NCBI GenBank assembly: GCA_023525715.1
Contig: CM042012.1
Location: forward strand, 49,862,464-49,926,463
From: Cichorium intybus
Lineage: Eukaryota; Streptophyta; Magnoliopsida; Asterales; Asteraceae
DNA: 64,000 nt
Direction of reading: 5' to 3'
The notes under the pieces are model-generated. The model was not told the DNA's origin. It did no database searches and saw nothing but the letters and a program-made list of their open reading frames with translations. The translations under genes were made by a program, and so were the position numbers. This document shows, in pieces, positions 61,007 to 64,000 of this stretch. Positions within the stretch are counted from its first letter, which is position 1. Each line of letters starts with the position of its first letter.

Positions 61007-62538
61007 GAGTAAATTACAAAAATGGTTCCTATGGTTGGTAGAAACTTGCAAAAATGATCCAACTGTTTAAAAAATCACCATAATAGTCCTCATGCTTAGG
61101 ATTTACTTTCAAAAATGGTCCAAAGGCCAAGTAAAATGACCATTTTACCATTTTTAATTTCTTTTAAAATTTAATTTATTAAAATAATTAAAAAAAATTT
61201 TACCCCATCCCCCCTCCACCCCACCCGTCTCTTTCTCTCTCTCTCTCTCTCATCCCACCCTCTCACCTCTCACCTCTCTTCTCTCTCTTTTTCTCTCTCG
61301 TTTCAATAACCGAGGAAATTTCATCCTCTTCACCTGAAAACCAGTTGGCGCGACACGTCTTTTTCCAATTTCCAGCCTTTGATTATCATTATAGCTACCG
61401 GTTTATGCCTCTATTTCTCTCTCTCCACTGAAGCATCTTGACCGGGAATCTATCGCTATTTATTGATGTAAAGGCATGCTTCTTCTTCTGTTTTGATTCA
61501 GTGAATCGTAACTCGTAAGTCCCCTTCTCTGAATGGATGTTTTTACTGATATCTTTGTGATTATATCTTTGATTTTGTTGGTGAATATTTTTATCGATTT
61601 AGAACTCAACTTGTCTACGTGCTGCGTTTGGCAGTAATTAGCAGTCAACAATGTTTTTAGTGTAATTGAAGATGTGATTACTCAATTAGAAGGGAACAAT
61701 GATGATGACTCAGCAATTGCAGATAAAAAAAGTTGATGACTCAGCAATTGGCAATAAGAACAAGGTCGATGACACATCTACAGACTCTGAATCTAACAAA
61801 AACAGTGAACTTGAAGATGACATCCAAAACTCCATTACTAAACTTCCATATAAAAAGCCTGTTTACGATGAATATCTTCAACGTACACCACGTCTCCTAA
61901 GTGATCCTGGGCATGATCTGTGATACCGATGGTGCAAGATTTACCGTCCACTTTCACCCATTCATGAGACTCAGCATACTTCAAATCCTTCACAACTGAA
62001 CAAATTTTAATATCAAGATGAACATCACCGAATTTAAAAGTATGATTTCAAATACCCAAATGCAAAACCGACAAAATGAATTTTTATACATGATCTATAT
62101 CACCTTCTATGATCCCACATCATTTCTAGAGAACAATAATCGAAGAAAACCCTCGAAGATGGAATATACGATACAGAGCAATCAAAATCAATATATCATC
62201 AGATCAAAAGAAGGAAACTGGAAATTATAAATTAAAATAAAGGTGACGACGATGGGGTGATTACCGGAAGCAAAACCTCTGTTGAATGTGGAGATCGAGA
62301 GAGAGAGAGAGAGAGGGTGGGGGTGGAGGGGGGTAAGTTTTTTTAATTACTTTAATATATTAAATATTAAAAGAAAATGGAAAAGAAATTAAAAAGGGTA
62401 AAATAGTCATTTTACTTGGCCTTTGGACCATTATTGTCACTAAATCGTAACCATAAGTACCATTATGGTGATTTTTTTCAAAGTTGGATCATTCTTGCAA
62501 GTTTCTGCCAACCACAGGGACCATTTTGTAATTTACTC
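61007..62538. mobile_element. Pack-MULE with 9-bp TSD (1532 bp)
   Basis: The ends GAGTAAATTACAAAAATGGT and its reverse complement open long inverted arms (about 200 bp, including CCAAAGGCCAAGTAAAATGA and its complement). A perfect 9-bp duplication, TAAAAATTA, flanks it at 60998-61006 and 62539-62547. CT/GA tracts lie in the arms, as in the 14281 element. No transposase. The interior holds a host GCSH fragment. It sits about 140 bp upstream of the reductase ATG. Confidence 0.92.
61880..62003 (-). pseudogene. Captured fragment of glycine cleavage system H protein
   Basis: On the minus strand the frame reads VVKDLKYAESHEWVKVDGKS then CTIGITDHAQDHLGDVVYVE, the N-terminal part of mature mitochondrial H protein (the conserved HEWV and GITDHAQDxLGD motifs). 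The lipoyl-lysine region is absent. Only about 40 residues remain before unrelated sequence, so it is a gene scrap carried by the MULE. Confidence 0.85.
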
Positions 62539-62565
62539 TAAAAATTATTATTATTATTATTATTA

Positions 62566-64000
62566 GATAAAATTGCATTTTTGGTCCCTGTGGTTTGCCA
62601 AAATTGCCAAATTTATCCAAAATGGTTTTGACTAGCACCATAGGTCCAAAAGATTCATTTTTTTGCGACTTTGGTCCAATTTTTTTAAAAAACATCTAAA
62701 ATGACGAATTTACCCTTACTATTTCCTTTTTTCTTTTTCTTTTAATTTGCTATACGAATTTTTGATTAAAAAGGTAAAAATGAAATTACCCCTCCCCCTC
62801 TCCTCTCTCTCCCATCGTCTTCCATGTCTCTCTCTCTCTCTCCATATCTATTGCTTCAAACCAAAAAACACGTAAACCCAGTACATCACCATTCCAAACT
62901 TGATTTGAACTTTCACTGTCTTCTCTTTCTTTCTCTTTCTTTTGTTTCCAAGAAACCATTCAATTAAAAAAAACGCATCCATGTTATGTGTGTTTTTCTT
63001 TCGATTCCAAGAAACCCCCATTCCAAGAAATCCACATAAAAAATCATTCAAATTTGTTTTCACTTTTGGAGAAATCGTTGAGCTCAACCCACTGATCATC
63101 CACCACCACTCTTGGAACTTCTCCTTTCCTCTGTCACTGTGGTATCAGATACGAGATGGGTGAGCATTTTAGTTTGGTACCCACCTTCGAGTGTTAGGGT
63201 TTTCAATCGACGACCTAAACATTGAGAAGACGAAGAAATCGTTGTTTGCTAGTGGGATCAAGGATCTAGGTTTTCAGGAGATGGTGGCAGCGGTGCTAGG
63301 ATTAGGATTTTCCAGACGGAGGAGCCCACGATGATGGTGAAAGAACAGTCAGTGAGGCAGCGGGGGTTGCTGTAATCGTCGAATCGGAGCTGCCATGGGC
63401 GTTGTAGTCGTTGTTCTTGGTGGGGAAACCACCAACGATCGTCATGGTGATTTCTCCTTAAATCGATGCAAGTGAAGAAGACGAGAGAGAGAGAGGGAGA
63501 GATTAACAGTTGCATCTCTTTGTATTCCTCATTCCCTTCCAAAATCACCTCTCCGACCATCGATGCTTTCCCGCTCTACAACTACGCCAGATATCAGATG
63601 CAGGTAGTGGTGGGTAGGTTGAGATTAACCGGTGGTGGTGGGTTGATGGTGGTGGTAACCGGTGGACCAGAGAGAGAGAAAGAGAATAGAGAGAGAAATG
63701 TGAAAGGGTAAGGGGGGAGGTGTTGGGGAGGGGAGGGGTGGGGGTTTTTTATTTCTTTTTTTTAGGGTTAATAACATAAAAATCACTATAGTTTGCCCAA
63801 AATTCTGGTTTAACCACTATTTTTTATTTTATTCCATTAAAACCATCCATACTTTCAAAAAATTTCATATTGACCACTGTTCATTTTATTTTATAATTTT
63901 TAAGCATTATTTTCTTCAAAATATTATGTGAAAAGTTTATTATCGACATTTGAAGCAAATATTGGAACTTCATTGCCGTGGAAATGATACATAAAGTTGT
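62566..64000. mobile_element. MULE-like TIR element, right end beyond the window
   Basis: The left end GATAAAATTGCATTTTTGGT then CCCTGTGGTTTGCC is of the same family as the 22396 element. CT-rich and GA-rich arms flank a non-repetitive interior (62860-63660) in which I recognise no gene. Its right end is not in view, being split by another element from about 63765. Confidence 0.6.
63765..64000 (+). mobile_element. Left end of a second TIR-type element, truncated by the window
   Basis: AGGGTTAATAACATAAAAAT then CACTATAGTTTGCCCAAAA and later CCATTAAAACCATCCATAC have the look of another plant TIR family end. It follows the GA-rich arm abruptly, suggesting insertion into it. Confidence 0.4.

Overview
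This is nuclear DNA from a flowering plant, probably a eudicot. It is AT-rich, has spliced genes with GT-AG introns, plant gene families, many long (TA)n microsatellites, and transposable elements of nearly every plant class. Several repeat styles recall Asteraceae, but that placement is a guess.

Four host genes are supported: EIF3G (18374-19577, +, two exons), a small plant-specific protein of the MPLHYPRYT type (24637-24987, +), a clade A protein phosphatase 2C very like PP2CA/AHG3 (32427-33952, -, four exons) and a tropinone-reductase-like short-chain dehydrogenase (59540-60868, -, four exons). The four lie far apart, share no operon-like logic and are separated by mobile DNA.

Layout. 1-13030: a nested stack of three Ty1/copia elements. 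A young, nearly intact one (4804-12565, minus strand, LTRs almost identical) sits inside the RNase H region of an older copia, which is also split by the 3' half of a third. 13400-18140: a degenerate LINE scrap, small inverted repeats, a 1.66 kb Mutator-like element (MULE) with a 9-bp target duplication, and an intact PIF/Harbinger transposase. 18374-25000: EIF3G, a palindromic MULE hairpin, a copia remnant, another MULE and the small gene. 25800-31900: coding remnants, a 3 kb terminal-inverted-repeat element set between (TA)n tracts that carries a broken, intron-containing fragment of chloroplast chaperonin-60 alpha, a tRNA-derived SINE and a TIR element. 32400-36070: PP2CA with ABRE- and DRE-like promoter motifs and a LINE tail further upstream. 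36870-49940: a truncated gypsy element, a ruined copia and a probable 3.4 kb solo gypsy LTR with a higher-order tandem array. 49940-59300: mostly AT-rich intergenic DNA with microsatellites, a hAT-like MITE, a dead Harbinger copy and an array of short dyad motifs. 59540-64000: the reductase gene, then a MULE carrying a glycine-cleavage H-protein fragment and the left ends of two more TIR elements.

The most notable theme is repeated capture of host gene fragments by non-autonomous DNA elements: CPN60-alpha, GCSH and probably a glutaredoxin-like gene. I found no CRISPR array, no functional tRNA or rRNA gene, and no clearly new biological system. Splice sites, TSDs and repeat borders were read by eye.
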